DNA of 64,000 nucleotides, from NCBI GenBank assembly GCA_013397115.1, contig VWZW01006279.1:2164357-2228356 (forward strand), written 5' to 3'. The stretch is from Edolisoma coerulescens (Eukaryota; Chordata; Aves; Passeriformes; Campephagidae). A program made the position numbers and the translations under genes. This document shows positions 13,231-26,729 of this stretch, piece after piece. The notes under the pieces were generated by a model, which was given only the letters and a program-made list of their open reading frames with translations, was not told the DNA's origin and made no database searches. Numbering within the stretch: position 1 is the stretch's first letter; every line of letters starts with the position of its first letter.

Positions 13231-16200
13231 AATTTTATTAAATAGAAATGTACAAATATTTAATGTATGGACAACTATTTGTCAAATTGCACAGTCTCTG
13301 ATTTTAAAATAAATTTTCTGCTGTAACACAACATTTTACAAGAGCCCAAGCTTCATAAAGCTTCTCACAAAAACTATCTTGGTCAACTGGACATTGCCCA
13401 AAGTGAAAGCTACATCTCAGTGAAGAGAGGGTTATCCTGTGACAGAGCTGTGTCAAATCGCTGAAGAGTTAAGATTCTGCTTTTTGAAAAATTATTTTGA
13501 CACACAAGATTTTAGTCACTGCAACATTTTAACCCTGTTTAACACTGCAGATGATGAAAAATCAATTTTTTTTCAAATCTATTCTGAAATTTCCCGTATT
13601 TTGCATGCTCTGCACAAAAACAAGTTATTGGACTCAAAAACAGTCTAGACTATTTATGTTCCCAAGGTTTCCTTCTACAAGTTACAGGAAAAATACATTA
13701 GCCAATCACATGTAAAGACTGTGCCTGAGAAGCAAGAAGTTCATCAACAGTTGTAAAAGGGAAAAAAGAAGAAAAAGAAGTTGTTCAAACTCACACCATT
13801 GCAAAGTTCTGCTTACGTTTCTTTATGGTAGCAGGAATCACCCAAATCCATCGATGCAGCTCAGCAGTATCTGCAGAGATACCAATATCAGTTAAGATGC
13901 ACCCTCGGACCTGCTTCAGTTTTTTCACACACTTTCGGAGGAAAAGTAGCACAGCCCACACTCAGAGCTCAAGTAATAAGCAGTGTTTCTCCTTGGCTAT
14001 TAGTAAAAACACCAGACTGGGAAGTCTAAATGTGAATATCCATAAATGTATACTCATTTCTTTTGTCCTGTAGGTGCCAAGTGCCTGGCATCATAAAGTT
14101 GTGGTTGGTAGCCAGGCCTCCTGGACATCACTGCAAGATGGGTAAGGTGCAATTAAGAAAGGCAAAAAACCCACTGAAATCAAGTTTTGCTATTGAATCA
14201 AAACAACAAAACAAAAATTAACCTATCTCCATTTCAGTGAATTTGAGATTCCACAGGAAATATTTTCTTGAGTCTTGCTGTATTATTTTTCTTTCACTTA
14301 AGTTTACCAAATTCCAGAGACAGTATGACCAAGAAAAATACCCGCATACAATGAAAATCAGCAAGGAAAAGTTTCCTTGTTCAAATGAGGCTTGAAAGGC
14401 AGGAGAGGGCAAGTAAACTTTTTGTTTCTTGCCACTTCAGATCAGAAAAAGCATACATTTGCTTTCTGCCAGTAGTCACACCTCTTTGGGAAATCCCAGA
14501 TCTCTACACCTCTGCTCTATTTCCTAAAGCATCACTCACTTCAGTGGCTGTAAGAAAAACAAGGGGGAAAAAAAAGAGGCTCATTTCTTTGCAGAGTTCT
14601 CACCCCACAGCCCCAGCTGCTCCCCTGGCACAAGCTCTGCCAATTCATGCTCAGTCCTTCCCCATGGCTGGTACCTCACCCACCCAGAAAGGTCTTCCCC
14701 CATACTCAGCTTCTTACAGCCAAGGGGCCTCAGTAGTCTGGGTGCTCGTAAAGGACCATAGCTGGTCCTGCAGCTCCAGCACATCCCCCAGCTGGGAGAC
14801 CTTAATCACAGTATTTTTTACTGGAATTACCTGGTAACAGAACGAGCAAGAAAGCCAGAGTGGAATCTTAGCTCTGTTGCCACATCCTTCCTACCTCCTG
14901 GCTACTGTTGAGGGTGTTTGTTTCTCATTAGAACAAGTCCTGCCATCCATCCTCCAGCCTGCCCTGCCCAGGCCTGACTGAAAGGCAGATGTGGGCAATA
15001 CCCAGCCTGAAATCCCACTGCTGCTCATTTACAAGCTGCTCGGCCACAACCTTTCCCCAAAGACCACCGTGTTTATGGTGGCAGCCCAGCCAGCCAGTGT
15101 CCCTCTCTAACAGCCACCACACATCCCACCCATTGTCCCACTGCCATTGTCCCAGTTCTCCTTCTGCAGAACAGCCACAACAGCACTTTTCATCCCTGAA
15201 ATGCACCGCACAAATGGGGAGCACAAGTCAAACAAAAGCTACAGCCGCTCTGTTTACTAGGGAGAAAGATCAATGGGCTTCAATGAAAGGACAGGAAGCT
15301 GATGTTCTCACTGTAACTTGTTGGTAAAACAGTGAATAGTGCTATCGAGACTGACAAAGGCTCTTTTCTTCCTCCTCTTACTTTTTTTTTTTTAATGAAG
15401 AATCCAATGGAGAGTGTTATCGTGTAGTTATCAACAGGCCATGAAATGGGGAACATCAGCAAGTGTATTCAACTCCTTTGTTTGCTCTTTGAGAGCGTTA
15501 AACAGAAGCCTCAAAGTGCACACAGAAAAAGAAAATCAACCCACGATAGAAAAAACACAAGAAAAACAACACAAGCAAAAAAGACAAACTGCTAGGATTT
15601 TAAGAAACCCGAAAAAACCCACCCAACCAAACCACATATGGGAACACATCTGAGGGGTTTGCAACCACAGTAGTTCAGTATCTTTCCCGTGCTCAGGGTG
15701 TACAGAGCATGCCAATGGATTAGCAAGGAAGAGCACGGCTGACCTAAGGAAACAGCCAACCTTTCCTTATATCCCTATAAGGCCACTGCTGTGACAAGCC
15801 AGCCCTTAGGGCCTATAGAAGCTCTGCACCTGGTGTTCACATGATTAGCCCCTTCTTTCAAGTACATCTCGAGCACTCCTGGATGCTCCAAGTTTAGTCA
15901 CCATCCACATCTCAGCATTTACTGGATACCACGAGATCCAAGCCTATTCATAAGTAAGGAGTGTGTTGTCCTTCTACAGGTAAGGCCCCTCCTCTCTAAC
16001 CAAAGTCGCTCCAGCACAGTGTAACGACATTCTGCAGCTACTTGTGGAAGTATTCTTAAACCTCTGGCTGTTTTAAAAGTGAGTCAATATGAGCGACATC
16101 AAAAAGCATGCTGCTGGAAGAAGGGCAAATGTGTGTGCAAATATCATATTTCTCAGCACCTTTGAACTATAGCAGTCTGTCATGCAGCCTAGATGTATGC

Positions 16201-17779
16201 TTTCTGCTTGTGCATTAAAAACAATACACCTGAATATTTAGGTACATCCCACACGTTCTCCCCGTGATATGCATCACATGTGTGCATAAATCTGCAACGC
16301 TGGTGAACAGTTAAAAGGCTATCACACAACTAATGCCAAATGTTTTGCAAATACTTTTTGGTCTTCTGCGAGGACTCCCTCGCAATATCCTAAATATAAA
16401 ATTTCAGACTCCAAATTCAAAGTGAGGCTTTGCACAGGGGAAATTGTGATTTTCCTTTAAGGCTCAAAGGAAAATTCAGGACTATACAAAAGACATGAGG
16501 TTAGTTATTGGCAATGTTGTTCTTCAAAGGAATATAGAAACTGAGAGGACTGATGTCATGGGAAAGCCAAGTAATCAGTGAAAATGTTTTTAAAGGTTAA
16601 CCTTTTCTTTTACTCCTTCTGAAGAACATGAAGAGACTCGATAAGACTTCCTTCCCACTTGTTTTGTGCCAGAAATATGATCCCTTGGACCTACTGCTTG
16701 CAGTGAACCTGTTTTCCCACTTAAAGTTTCTCATTCCCATTTTATACATTGATATAAAGCTGTTTATCCAGCACCCTAAACACAGCAGCACATCAGCAAG
16801 AGCTGTGCTCCTCGCTGAGCACTCACTGACTATTGCAAAGCGATGGAGAGCCTTCCAGTTCACACTAACCCCCAAGGAGTCCTTAATGGCCAGGGCTACT
16901 GGCATACACGGGGTATGGTCACTCTCGTTCATGCCTTGGGAGCGCTGCTTGCTGTCCTGAAGTTGGATTGAACCAGAAGTATGTGGATCATGCTCTGTAT
17001 GGCCCTAACATGAAAAGCAGATGGGACAAGTGCTGGCCTGGCAAGCGCCCTCCACCAGGCTACCCTCTGATGTTGCTTGCAGCCCACTTGTCTTGCACAA
17101 GACGCACACAGAGGAAGGGACGTAAAGCCAGGTGCCCACATTCATCTTTGCCCACCTCTCCTTCCTGTGTCAGACCAAAATGGAGCCAAAAGGAATGGGA
17201 AACCATGCTGCTGCCTCAGCATTTGTGGCATGTGTCCATGCTAATGGGCAGCCAGAACTTCGGCCTTCTTCTATTCCTTCTTCTAATGAAAATTGACAGG
17301 CCAGTGGCTCCATTATAGTGACTTGCCTCAGGAATTGATAGTGTGTAGCAGAGACTCACCGCAAATAAAATACACACGATCATTTTATTTTACTTAATAA
17401 AAGCATTGCTTCTGCTAGCCTTAAATTTCAAATCCTTGGTGTCATCCCCAGTTACACATCACTTCAGTTTTTTCACTAAATAATCACACAAATCAAAATA
17501 TTATCTTCCGAGTATAGTTAAGATGCATTTTGTACCTATACCTATAGCATCAAAAATAGCTATCCCTTAACATCTCTGAATGTGAGTGCTCCTTCCAGAA
17601 TAGGAGTTTACTTAACAAGGTTTTCAGCAACAGTTATTACTCTTTAAGTGTATATCCTGCCTTAATCCAACAGAACTTTCAGCTTTCTATTGGAGGCATA
17701 ACAGTTGAATTGATCTTTTATACAGGGGGACAAATTTAATTTTCTGGCTCCAATTTGGAAAAGAATGCCTATTCAAGAC
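13231..17779. other. noncoding DNA, no gene seen
   Basis: AT-rich noncoding sequence (13230-13700) gives way to GC-richer sequence (14600-15200). A 150-codon plus frame at 14385-14837 is serine/proline-rich and matches nothing I recognise; I treat it as chance. The stretch 15520-15640 is A-rich with scattered C. No repeat family was identified. Confidence 0.55.
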
Positions 17780-17862
17780 TGCACTTAAGCCTCACTGAAG
17801 TCAATAGGACCTAAACACATGTTTACAATTAACCATGTGCTTAAGTGGTGGTCTGAACTGGG
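17780..17862 (+). repeat. possible ancient interspersed repeat relic
   Basis: The segment has the word ACTGAAGTCAATAGGAC followed by CACATG and GTGCTTAAGTGG. It is bracketed by near-inverted words (GCACTTAAG at 17781-17789 and CTTAAGTGG near 17840). From memory, words of this kind belong to an old repeat common in turtle, crocodile and bird genomes. The family is not named because I cannot check it. Confidence 0.4.
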
Positions 17863-20800
17863 TGAATAAATGTGAAGTCAGTAGGTCTGCTTGCATAAGA
17901 AAGAATTACCAGTCTGAAAGAGAATTACAGAATTTGGCTATAAGAGGCTGGAGGATTAGTAACAAATGTGTCATTCCTTTAAGTAATTTACTTAAACCAA
18001 AGCCATGGCAGAACTGTTTAAAGTATGCACTCAGATTAATTCGAGGGACAGACTTAGAACATAATTATCAGCTAAGGACAACTGTAAATTTGTAATAATA
18101 TATGAGAATCACCAACTGATTTTCAAATGAAATCTACAGAACTGAACATCCTGCTCAGATTTAATGAATTCCAGCCCATTCCAGAGCTAGGTTGTGACTT
18201 CACACAGAAAACTGAGTAAGTAGCAGTGCAAGCCAAACTAGTAATTATGGCTCCAAAAAATGAAACCAAAGAGCAGATGTAAGAGTCTCCAAACCCTTCC
18301 AAAATTATTTTTGCAGTAGCAGTTTATGAGAAAAATATGAGAAGCCATCAAGAGATCTTAAGGGGCTTAAGCTCCCAGGTCTCATTGACTGATAAGGGTT
18401 CTCTAGACTGTCAGACATTTCTCTGAGTAATCTTAAGATATTAACAGTGAGGATAGATCCCTTTATTGGCCATATTTAAAGAAACATATTATGATTTCCA
18501 GGCAAGCTTATCATGTACATCACTTACTCTCTTTCTTCCTAGGCTTTCTCAGTATTTCTGACACATGAAGAGCTGGTACATCCACATCAAATGAAGCTGG
18601 CACACTCCTATGTTACTTAGGAGAGGAAAGGGAATCATCTCCAGATGTCACTCCACTTCTGTAAAATCCATCAGAAGTCTTAACAATTAAGGACACTTGG
18701 ACCAAATAACCCTTATTGACAGGGGGTTTGTTTGTTTGTTTTTAAATCAGTGCTCCTATTGCACTTCTAATGCATTATAGTCACAGCTGGCTATGGAATA
18801 TGACCCTCCAAACTAGACTGATACCACTTTTGCAGTACCAGCAGCTAAAATCAACAACAAAAAGAACTTGAAGAGCACACAAATGACTGTAGCCCTCCAT
18901 GTCAATGCAGGGCTTCAGCAGCTCCAGCTCAGCTAGCTCCAGGGCAGCTGCATCCCACTACCCCCATGCCAGAAGTCTGCAAGTCCCCACAGGACCCCAG
19001 GGCAGTAGTGAGAGCCATTGCATCAGGATATTTCCCTCCTCTTCATCTTCAAGAGATGCAGAAAAAATAAGCCAGGCATCCATGCCAGCTTTCCCCTTTG
19101 CAACAGATAACAGTGGTCTGCTTGTGCTCAGAGAGCTGTGTGTGACTGCTCTAAGGCTTTGCAGGTAATAACCCAGCTCTGGAAGTTACCAATTAATTCA
19201 CTGCAGCTGTCCTGCCCTCTTCGCTTACTAGCAACTAAGTCTGGTAAATGTGTGGGTTGTTGGGCTAAGGAGTGCAGGACTCTGAGGTGTGAGGAGGGAT
19301 ATGCTATTTCCTCAGTTTTTCCTCTACTCAGCCCAAGGTACAACTCTCCAGAGAGTCAACACATAAAAAAATAAATATTCCTTCAGAAGCATGCCAAGTG
19401 CCTGTATGTATAAAGAACAGCATGCATGTGAGCAGGGGTGACATTACTGCCACTTAAGTGATTTACATGTTCCAGAGCTCTGGTAGGGCTGCTGCTGCAT
19501 TCAGGATGTCCATGTGTCTCTGGCTTCTCTGGACAGCCTCCAGCACAGCGTCATTCCTGGGACCCTCTGGAACACACTTCTCTCTGCCTGCAGACCCTAT
19601 CACAGAAAGGGGCCTGCTCAGCTGTCCTGGGCTCCCAGGACAAGAACCAACCCTCCAGTCACTTAAAAAGGTTTTTACCCCCAGAATTTGAATATTATGC
19701 ACAGGAGGGATTACAGCTGGTCTCACAAATATGGGAAAACTGAAAGCAGTTAATAGTCTTGGCTTTCAGCAGATCAAGAAATACACCTATCTAAATAGCA
19801 ACAATATACCAGTACCTGTTTAGGTGCTGCCATTCCTTCATGACACTGAGATGCTTCTGAGGCATTGAAAACCTTTTTTCCACCACACAGGTCCAATCCT
19901 GCTGTTAAATCACTCAGCATCGTGCCCACCTCTGCAATCACTACACTCCCTTCCCTGAAACAACTCCTAAGGAGACTTTTTAAAAACATTACAGTCTCTG
20001 TTCCAGCTGACCCACACGATCGTCATTAATGGGTGATCAAAGTCCCAGGCACATCATCTGTTGCTTAATTACCAGCAACTCAGTCTAGGAAAACAGGTCA
20101 GGAGGCCATCCCTTTGCCCCAGTACACTCTGCCCAGTGTATGATCATCAAAATGTCATGACCATCACTGTGGGCTTTGGGACAGGTACAGGAATTTCTCT
20201 GGCTGTTTGCTACAGAGTTTAGATCAGCACAGACTCATAAAGCAAAGAGAGAAGGCAAAGAAGGCCTGTGCTTAACCCTGGCTTTGTAATCTGACATGGA
20301 TATACCCAGTTCAGCATCAAACCTCCTCAGATCAATTCCCCAATTTGCCACACTGCATTCAGGACAAACCAGAAGTCTGCAAAGGAGGCTCTACATATAC
20401 CCTCCCATTTTAGGGAGTCTTTGCTGTGGCAGGAGTGGACATAGAGCAGTGTAAACCCCTCCAATTAAGGGCTGATCCTGACATCAGGGTCAGTTTGCTC
20501 ACTGGGCATGGGATGCAAGCATGGAACGGGATGTGAGCATGGAGCAAGACTCTGCCCTGCGCCAGCCCAGCCTGCGTGCTGCAACAAGCGACAGGCAGCC
20601 GTCACAGAGGAGCATACGCTCCAAAGCCTCTGGCTAGCTTTGGATACACCAGATGTAGCTGGTCAGCAGGCTGATCAGCAGTACTTGGCACATGGTCTCC
20701 CAAAGCTGGAGAGAAACCACAGAGCAATGCTGGGAATATATGAGTTGTCAGCACCACAGCAGGAGAGAAAGAGACAGGGATGAATGGAGGCCTCTGAGCT

Positions 20801-22953
20801 GTTGAAGTCCATGCCTGCAAGCACAGCTCCTGCCAGAGGATGGACCAATATGGGCAAGGAGAATGGGGCATGAGGGGTTGGGCAGCTCAGCCAAGGACAT
20901 GCAGGGAGTCGGTGGCACAGCTGGCCCAGGAATAACATGACGGAAGGCATGTAAGTATCCTGGGTTTGAGTCCCCTCTCCTTGTCCCCACAAAAAACAGC
21001 CCCTGTGGCCATAGCATGCCTTTCCTCAGTTTGCTTTCTCTGATCCTCATTGTAAGACAGGGCCCTGGCTTCCAAAATGCAGTATCTCTGCTCAGCAGAT
21101 CCCATGCCCTCATTGCCTGCTGCCTCACAAAACTCCGTGTGCCAGAACACCGTGCTTGGCGCATCCTGCTGCCACAGAAGCTGCTGCCGTCAGTGCTGTC
21201 TGTCACTCAGTGTGAGCAGCAAGCACTGTGGCAAGCAAGGGAAGGGAAAACAAAGCAGGCTAAAGTGGCAGAGCAAGCCCCTCTGGGAAGAAGACTCCTT
21301 CTTTCATTGGAATGCGACATGTGGCACTGGCTGCAGCATGGTTTGGAAGTAGCATGGAAGGGCATGCCAACATCGAAGGACCACTCATCAAGTCAGAGTG
21401 GATTCTTGCAATTAATATTCTCATTATTCTTTCCTTGTTTTCCTTTTTCTTCATTTTCTGGGGAAGCAGACTTCATGACACATGGCATAAAGTGAGCCAA
21501 GTCACTCCTGATATGACTTGACACCTCCTAGAGCTCCCCTGTCTGAGATGCTGTCACATCTTCTGAACAGAAATGCAGCCCATGGACTGTCCCACTTCCT
21601 GCTCTTGTGTTATGTAACTCTTCTGTACCCAGAATCTATCTGTCGGTTCTCCTGCAGGTGCACGGTACCAAGCTGTTTTGTTTGGCATCGGCTGAAGAGG
21701 CGCAGGCTTGGGAGCCAGGTTGCCTCCTTTGTCTCCTCTGTAGCATCATTTTGGATATGTGGGTCCTTCTTCAGAAGACAGATGTAGCACTAACACACAC
21801 TGGACGATATGGGAACACAGACCATCCATTAATGCTGGAGCAGGGGAAACTGCTTGTCAGGGGATGCTGTGGGCACCAGGGGTTGGTGGGCATTCAAGAG
21901 GCAATCAGGGAAATCCATAGCCAAGACATGCATGGCAGGCTAAGAGTTATGATTAGGTTGGTCCTTGGTCAAGCAGTCTTTGAGTCACAAATTGCTGGCC
22001 ACCAAACTAAAGCTGTGCACAAGTGACGTGATCTGCTGGCCAAGTCCTCCAGCTGCAGCTGTGTGAGCCGTGCAGAGACTGGACACTGAGTCAGGTGGAC
22101 TGCCATTCTCAGTGAGGAAGGAGGGACTGGAGCCAGCATTTTTCCAGTCTCTTCTTGTTCCAGACAGGTGTCTTATCCTCTGGGGGCCCTGGGAAGCAGG
22201 GGACTTTGTAGTGCTGCCAGGGGCCCAGTCGTGCCAGCACGAGACAGGGGAGAGCGTGCCCCTGCACACGTGTTCCTGCTGTACTGTGCTGCCATCTTCC
22301 CCGGGGCAGCCAAGGATGTGGCTCCTGGAGCCCGTTGCCTGCTGGCAGGAGGATAATGTGGATGTGTAACACTAATGACTGGCTGGGGCAATTTATCAAA
22401 GCTCTTTTGAGGCAGCTCATGTCCTGTGAAGACAAAAGAGAGACTCAAGACATTAGATCACCAAATTCAGGCCTTGGCCCAAACTCTGAAATAAAGTTTC
22501 ATCCAAGTGAGAAAAGCAAGGGAATGACACAACTCTGTGCATGCACACATGTGTGTGTGATCCAGGCAACCTCCCTTTTCTTCAAATCACCACCTCTCAC
22601 AGGGCATCTTGCTGCCCAGCAGAGTTAGGCACATTTGGGGGCTTCAGGATTTGCATCAGCCATTAGGGTGTTTTATGAAGCAGAGTCAGCCAAATTTAAG
22701 ATGCAGCCCTGGGCTATTGGCATGGTCCCTCCTCTGTTGACTCAGGGAGCTGGCAGGCTGAGCAGAGAGGCCAGGGATGGAAAGGACCATGGACAATATA
22801 CCTGCCAGACAGCTTTCTTTTGAGTCTGCTGAGCACATTTAAAACTGCAGCACTTGGAAAGAGCCCATGTGGCACATACAGGCTGTTAGAGATATATAGA
22901 ACAGTTTTCCAACCTGGTAGCAGGCACAGTGCCAGTGCTTTTATATAAATTTA
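17863..22953. other. noncoding DNA, no gene seen
   Basis: No gene supported. A short (GTTT)n tract is at 18726-18741. GC-richer sequence at 20500-22400 produces many overlapping frames on both strands (up to about 159 codons), which is expected where stop codons are scarce. No motif, splice chain or repeat family was recognised in it. Confidence 0.55.
20510..20545. repeat. imperfect 18-base tandem duplication
   Basis: Two adjacent copies, GGGATGCAAGCATGGAAC and GGGATGTGAGCATGGAGC, differ at three positions. This is a small diverged local duplication with no evident function. Confidence 0.8.
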
Positions 22954-22977
22954 TTTGTTTGTTTGTTTGTTTGTTTA
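22954..22977. repeat. (GTTT)n microsatellite
   Basis: About five to six units of GTTT, preceded by TTATATAAATTTA and followed by further TTTA/TTTG-like words to about 22999. Confidence 0.9.
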
Positions 22978-23599
22978 GTTTGGCTACTTATTTACTTGCC
23001 TGTCCCACTTCTGAACAGGATCTTCTTCCAACTACACATTTGCAATGACCCTGAAAGTCAGGAAATGGCACGTTCCCACACTGCAGGCTGACAATGACAT
23101 CACACCAACCGATAGGAAATACTCCCTGCACAATCAGCACACACAGACCAGCTTACCCAGGCTCATCTGGACAACAAGGACCCTCCCATGTCACACACTC
23201 ACCGCAGCCCGGACTGAAGAGACCTGGAAGTGTTTGGTACTGATGTGCATTTCGATGCCATGGACAAAAGCAAATCGCAGGCTGGATGGCCTCAGCATCA
23301 CCAGCAAAGGCTTCTGCTTCCCCTCCTGCCCCCAAGGGAAAAGGCACAGAGGTAGTAAATTTCATTTATCAGTCAGCTTGTGCTGAAAAATCCCATATCC
23401 TCCCTGGTGGGGGAGCAGGAGCAAAGACAGCACAAGATGAGCCAGGAAAGAGGTATATGGGAGTGATGGAAATAGCCTGGAGAGCCTTTCAATGGTGAGG
23501 TTATTGTTCTGAACCTGGACCTTATCAAGCACAGTCACTACACAGCACTTATTTCATGGCCATGAGTTAGTTGTTAGGCTTTTAGGTAGCAGCTGTTTG
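22978..23599. other. noncoding DNA, no gene seen
   Basis: Short overlapping frames on both strands (60-113 codons at 23045-23500) have no recognisable product. No repeat family was seen. Confidence 0.55.
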
Positions 23600-23930
23600 C
23601 ACTATTAAAAATACCACTGGCAACCCAGGCCATCTTAGCAGAGACATTGAGGATTTAATTGGAAAGGACACCATAAATTTTCTCCTTTTGTCAGTCTAGA
23701 TGATCTGCCTCGACCAGGCCTAAGGCATATTGATGGAAAAGCTGCTGCCACCCTACCCTGCATCTAGCGAGTTGAGTCGCTGGAGTGATGAAAGCAATAC
23801 ATCAGTGATCGGTCTCGGGGAAGTATTTGTTTAAATGGTAAAGAATCCCCAGAAAATGATTAGCAAACATCTGCTGAACTGCTGGCAGCTTGATTTATCT
23901 CCCTGTTTAGAAAACTGTGTATTTAGAAAA
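23600..23930. promoter_or_regulatory. candidate conserved noncoding block
   Basis: A non-repetitive block of mixed composition with words typical of developmental enhancers, such as GATTTAATTGG near 23651, CATATTGATGG near 23728, AATGATTAGCAAAC near 23856 and CTTGATTTATC near 23890. Several CpG words (AGCGAG, GTCGCTG, TCGGTCTCGG) persist at 23766-23820, which may suggest constraint. This is an inference; no alignment was available. Confidence 0.22.
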
Positions 23931-26683
23931 AAAAAATTAAATTAGAGCTGCTATGTTAAAATATTGAACTGAGGGCTTTGAGCAGCAAATTCTTGCTAGT
24001 GCTTTTTTATAATTATGCTGGCCATTTTTTTGTACAGCTCCTTCCCTAGCAAAACTGGAAGACTACTCCTCAAAGGAGCCTTGCTCTGGTAACAGTGAAC
24101 GTTGTGTTTTTTCACTAGAGATTCAGGTGAAGTAAGCTTCAGACTCACATCACCTTATCTTTGCAGTGTCTCCTACTCAGATGTCTGTCTGGTGTTTCAG
24201 CTCTGGGGCAAGACTTCACCTTTGGAAAATAAACTGAATATAGAGAATTGAGGGGTTAGTTATGGAAGTTTGTCTAAAGTTTTTGTCTCCCCTTCTTTCC
24301 TCATCTACCAGACAGAAACTTTCATACTAATCTCAAAATGGCAAAACACCTCTAAGTCTTGACCAAGTCTCTGTATTAAGGAAGTGGCTAGGATTTCACT
24401 TCAGAGAGTGAACTTTTGAATTAATAAAATTTTCATACTTTATTGCCATAATAAGGGAGCCTGGACCTAAAAGGCACTCAGTGCTTGCTACCGTTTGACT
24501 TTAGCAGTCAAAATATAACCATAAATATCACAGCTATAGCAGACATTTTGCTCTACTAGAAGCTGTTCATCTTTACCCAAAATTTTATAAAAACAGTCAT
24601 CCTTTAGTTCTGTCCCACTTAGCTATACTTTCATTACTTTTTCCCATATGAATACATTACAATCATATATATATTATAATAAAGGACATTTATCTAGTCT
24701 GTCTATACCAGACCATACATATATTTAGTACCTATATTCACATACTGTGCATAAGTATTGGTTTGTTTAGAAATGTAACACATAAATACACTACATTGTG
24801 TTGCTGTTTCAGCTGTGAGTACACTGAACTGCAGCTGTAGAAATAAGGGGAATAAAAGTCAATATTATGATGTGTCATCACTTATTTTTTTTCCTGTTTA
24901 TCCAATAACTCACAGTGTCAGAAAGGTTATAAGGCATCCTCAGCTGTTAGTGTGAATTCACAAAGTTCCTGCTGTACACACAGACTTCACTTACACTTGT
25001 TCTTGCCTTGAATTCTCAGAAATGTAGTGGTCAAGGATCTGAGCAAGATGGCTGGAAGTTTTCCCTCTACATAAGTAGCCCATAGCACCCAGGACACTGC
25101 CTGGACCCAGAGCTTGCCTTAGGAATCAGCAGAGTCAATGTGGGACCAACACACCCTCACCTGGCACCCCCCATCGGCTAGCAAGGCTTCACCAGCCACC
25201 TCAGCCCCCAGCCCTGGTCACCCACCTCTTCCACCAGCACCCATCACCTCATAACACCCCCCTGCTCCCTAACTGTACTGAGCTGCAAAGCACCTCCTGG
25301 GGCACCAGCACTACCAAAATCCCTCCTTTTCAAGCCCAAAACTTGGGCAGGTACAGGGAAGTTGCATTTCTACCACACATGGCATGGGCAAGGGTCACGC
25401 TGGGCATCAGGTGCAGACCAGGGCCAGCAGGGTGGAAAGCTTCCCCCTCTGGTAAATTTGCACCCATAGCCTAAAGTCACAGGCTGCATCCCACATGTTT
25501 ATGGTTGCTCTGCATGGTGACGGTGGAAAAGGATGTTTGTGGATATTGCTTCTGACTTAGATCATTCCAGCTACAGAGGCTGTTTCTGGGCTGCATTTGC
25601 CTACGTGTGATGTGGACAAGCTGAGCCTGGGTATATGGTCTGTGTTCCCATGCTACAGGGGCAAGCCCAAATTAATGTTTAGAGAGCATCTGTCCCTGAC
25701 ACTGAGTTGAGGCTGGTTATAACTCTCAGTCCAGTCTTAGTGGTATGTTCTACCTTGGGGCAATTAATGGGCACAACACACCCTAAGGGAAGACAACAGC
25801 AAAGAAAAGGCCTTAATCTTACTGTAAACTAAGCCAGACAAAGCCAACACTGCTCCTGTGAAGGAGGAACACACGCCCTTGTGGCTGAAATAACCATTGA
25901 GACAAGCACTCTTAGGAAGATGAAAACTTTGTGCCAATTCTATTTTTCTGGGTTCTTTCGGGTTTTTATCCTTCAGTCATGCCTTGCCTTTCCAAATGCC
26001 AAGGACTGAGCTGAGCAGAATCCAGCAGTAATTAACACACAGCATTGAGCTCTGCTTTCAAGACGAAGGTGAGGAAACGGGCTGGCTATTATGCAGAGAG
26101 CACAGAGACAAAGCCAGAGTCACACTAATGAAGACAGGAAGGATGAGGAACTCAGACTCAGGAAAGTGAATAAAAAGCATCAGGCTGAAACTCAGCAGCA
26201 ATTTTATTTTTGTTTATTCTGAATCCAAAACTGGGATTAAAACCACGTTTTTAATGAATGACACCCCCTCTGCAGCCCAGCAGTGCTCACATGGAGAACA
26301 GATAGCAGGGCAGGTTTAGCCACCAGCAAAATAAGAAGCAGCAATGGATGGTAGAGCCTCACAGACCCTGCTCAAAGCAAACCCCCTCAGGAAAGGGCAG
26401 AAGCATCACGTCCCAGATTGAGAGCTGTCCCTGAGGCTTATCATCAATAACATGTAAGAACAATAAAAATCAGGACAGCAATTTGTGTGTTCAGCTTTTC
26501 ATTCTGGCCAGCAATATCATAGGGCAGTGACCAGCAATCCCAGCCATAAAATATGACTCAAAAGGGAACTTTTTTCCTTTCTACTTTTTTCTTGGCTGAG
26601 ACACCTACATGGAGAAATCACTTATCTCCCAAGCTCCCTCTGCTCCAGCAAGCAAGAGTTGGCAATTCTTCTGTAGGCATTAA
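23931..26683. other. noncoding DNA, AT-rich then C-rich
   Basis: The part at 24400-24900 is strongly AT-rich with ATATATATATTATAATA near 24665. The part at 25130-25340 is C-rich with few G, with words such as CACCCTCACC and CCCCCCTGC. No coding frame of note and no recognised transposon. Confidence 0.6.
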
Positions 26684-26729
26684 GGTCCTGATCTTGCTCC
26701 CAGCAAAGTCAAAGGCAAAATTCTCATTG
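26684..26729 (-). repeat. ancient repeat relic, family shared with 28271-28308
   Basis: On the minus strand this reads through TTTGCTGGGAGCAAGATCAG, which matches the plus-strand word TTTGCTGAGAGCAAGATCAG at about 28287-28306 with one mismatch in 20. Both have a GCAAAA-type word just upstream. The relation between two loci in opposite orientation is visible directly and indicates dispersed copies of one old element. Confidence 0.5.

Noticed and set aside
14385..14837. 150-codon plus-strand frame
   Set aside because: Serine/proline-rich sequence with no recognisable family and no splice-linked neighbours.
20748..21495. Cluster of overlapping frames on both strands in GC-richer DNA
   Set aside because: Several mutually incompatible frames of similar length argue for composition, not coding.
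22100..22370. GC-rich patch considered as an LTR or CpG island
   Set aside because: It has few CpGs, no ordered TATA and AATAAA motifs, and no clear repeat wording.
25130..25340. C-rich stretch considered as coding or a G-quadruplex region
   Set aside because: No regular runs of three or more C at quadruplex spacing were evident, and no frame of note is present.
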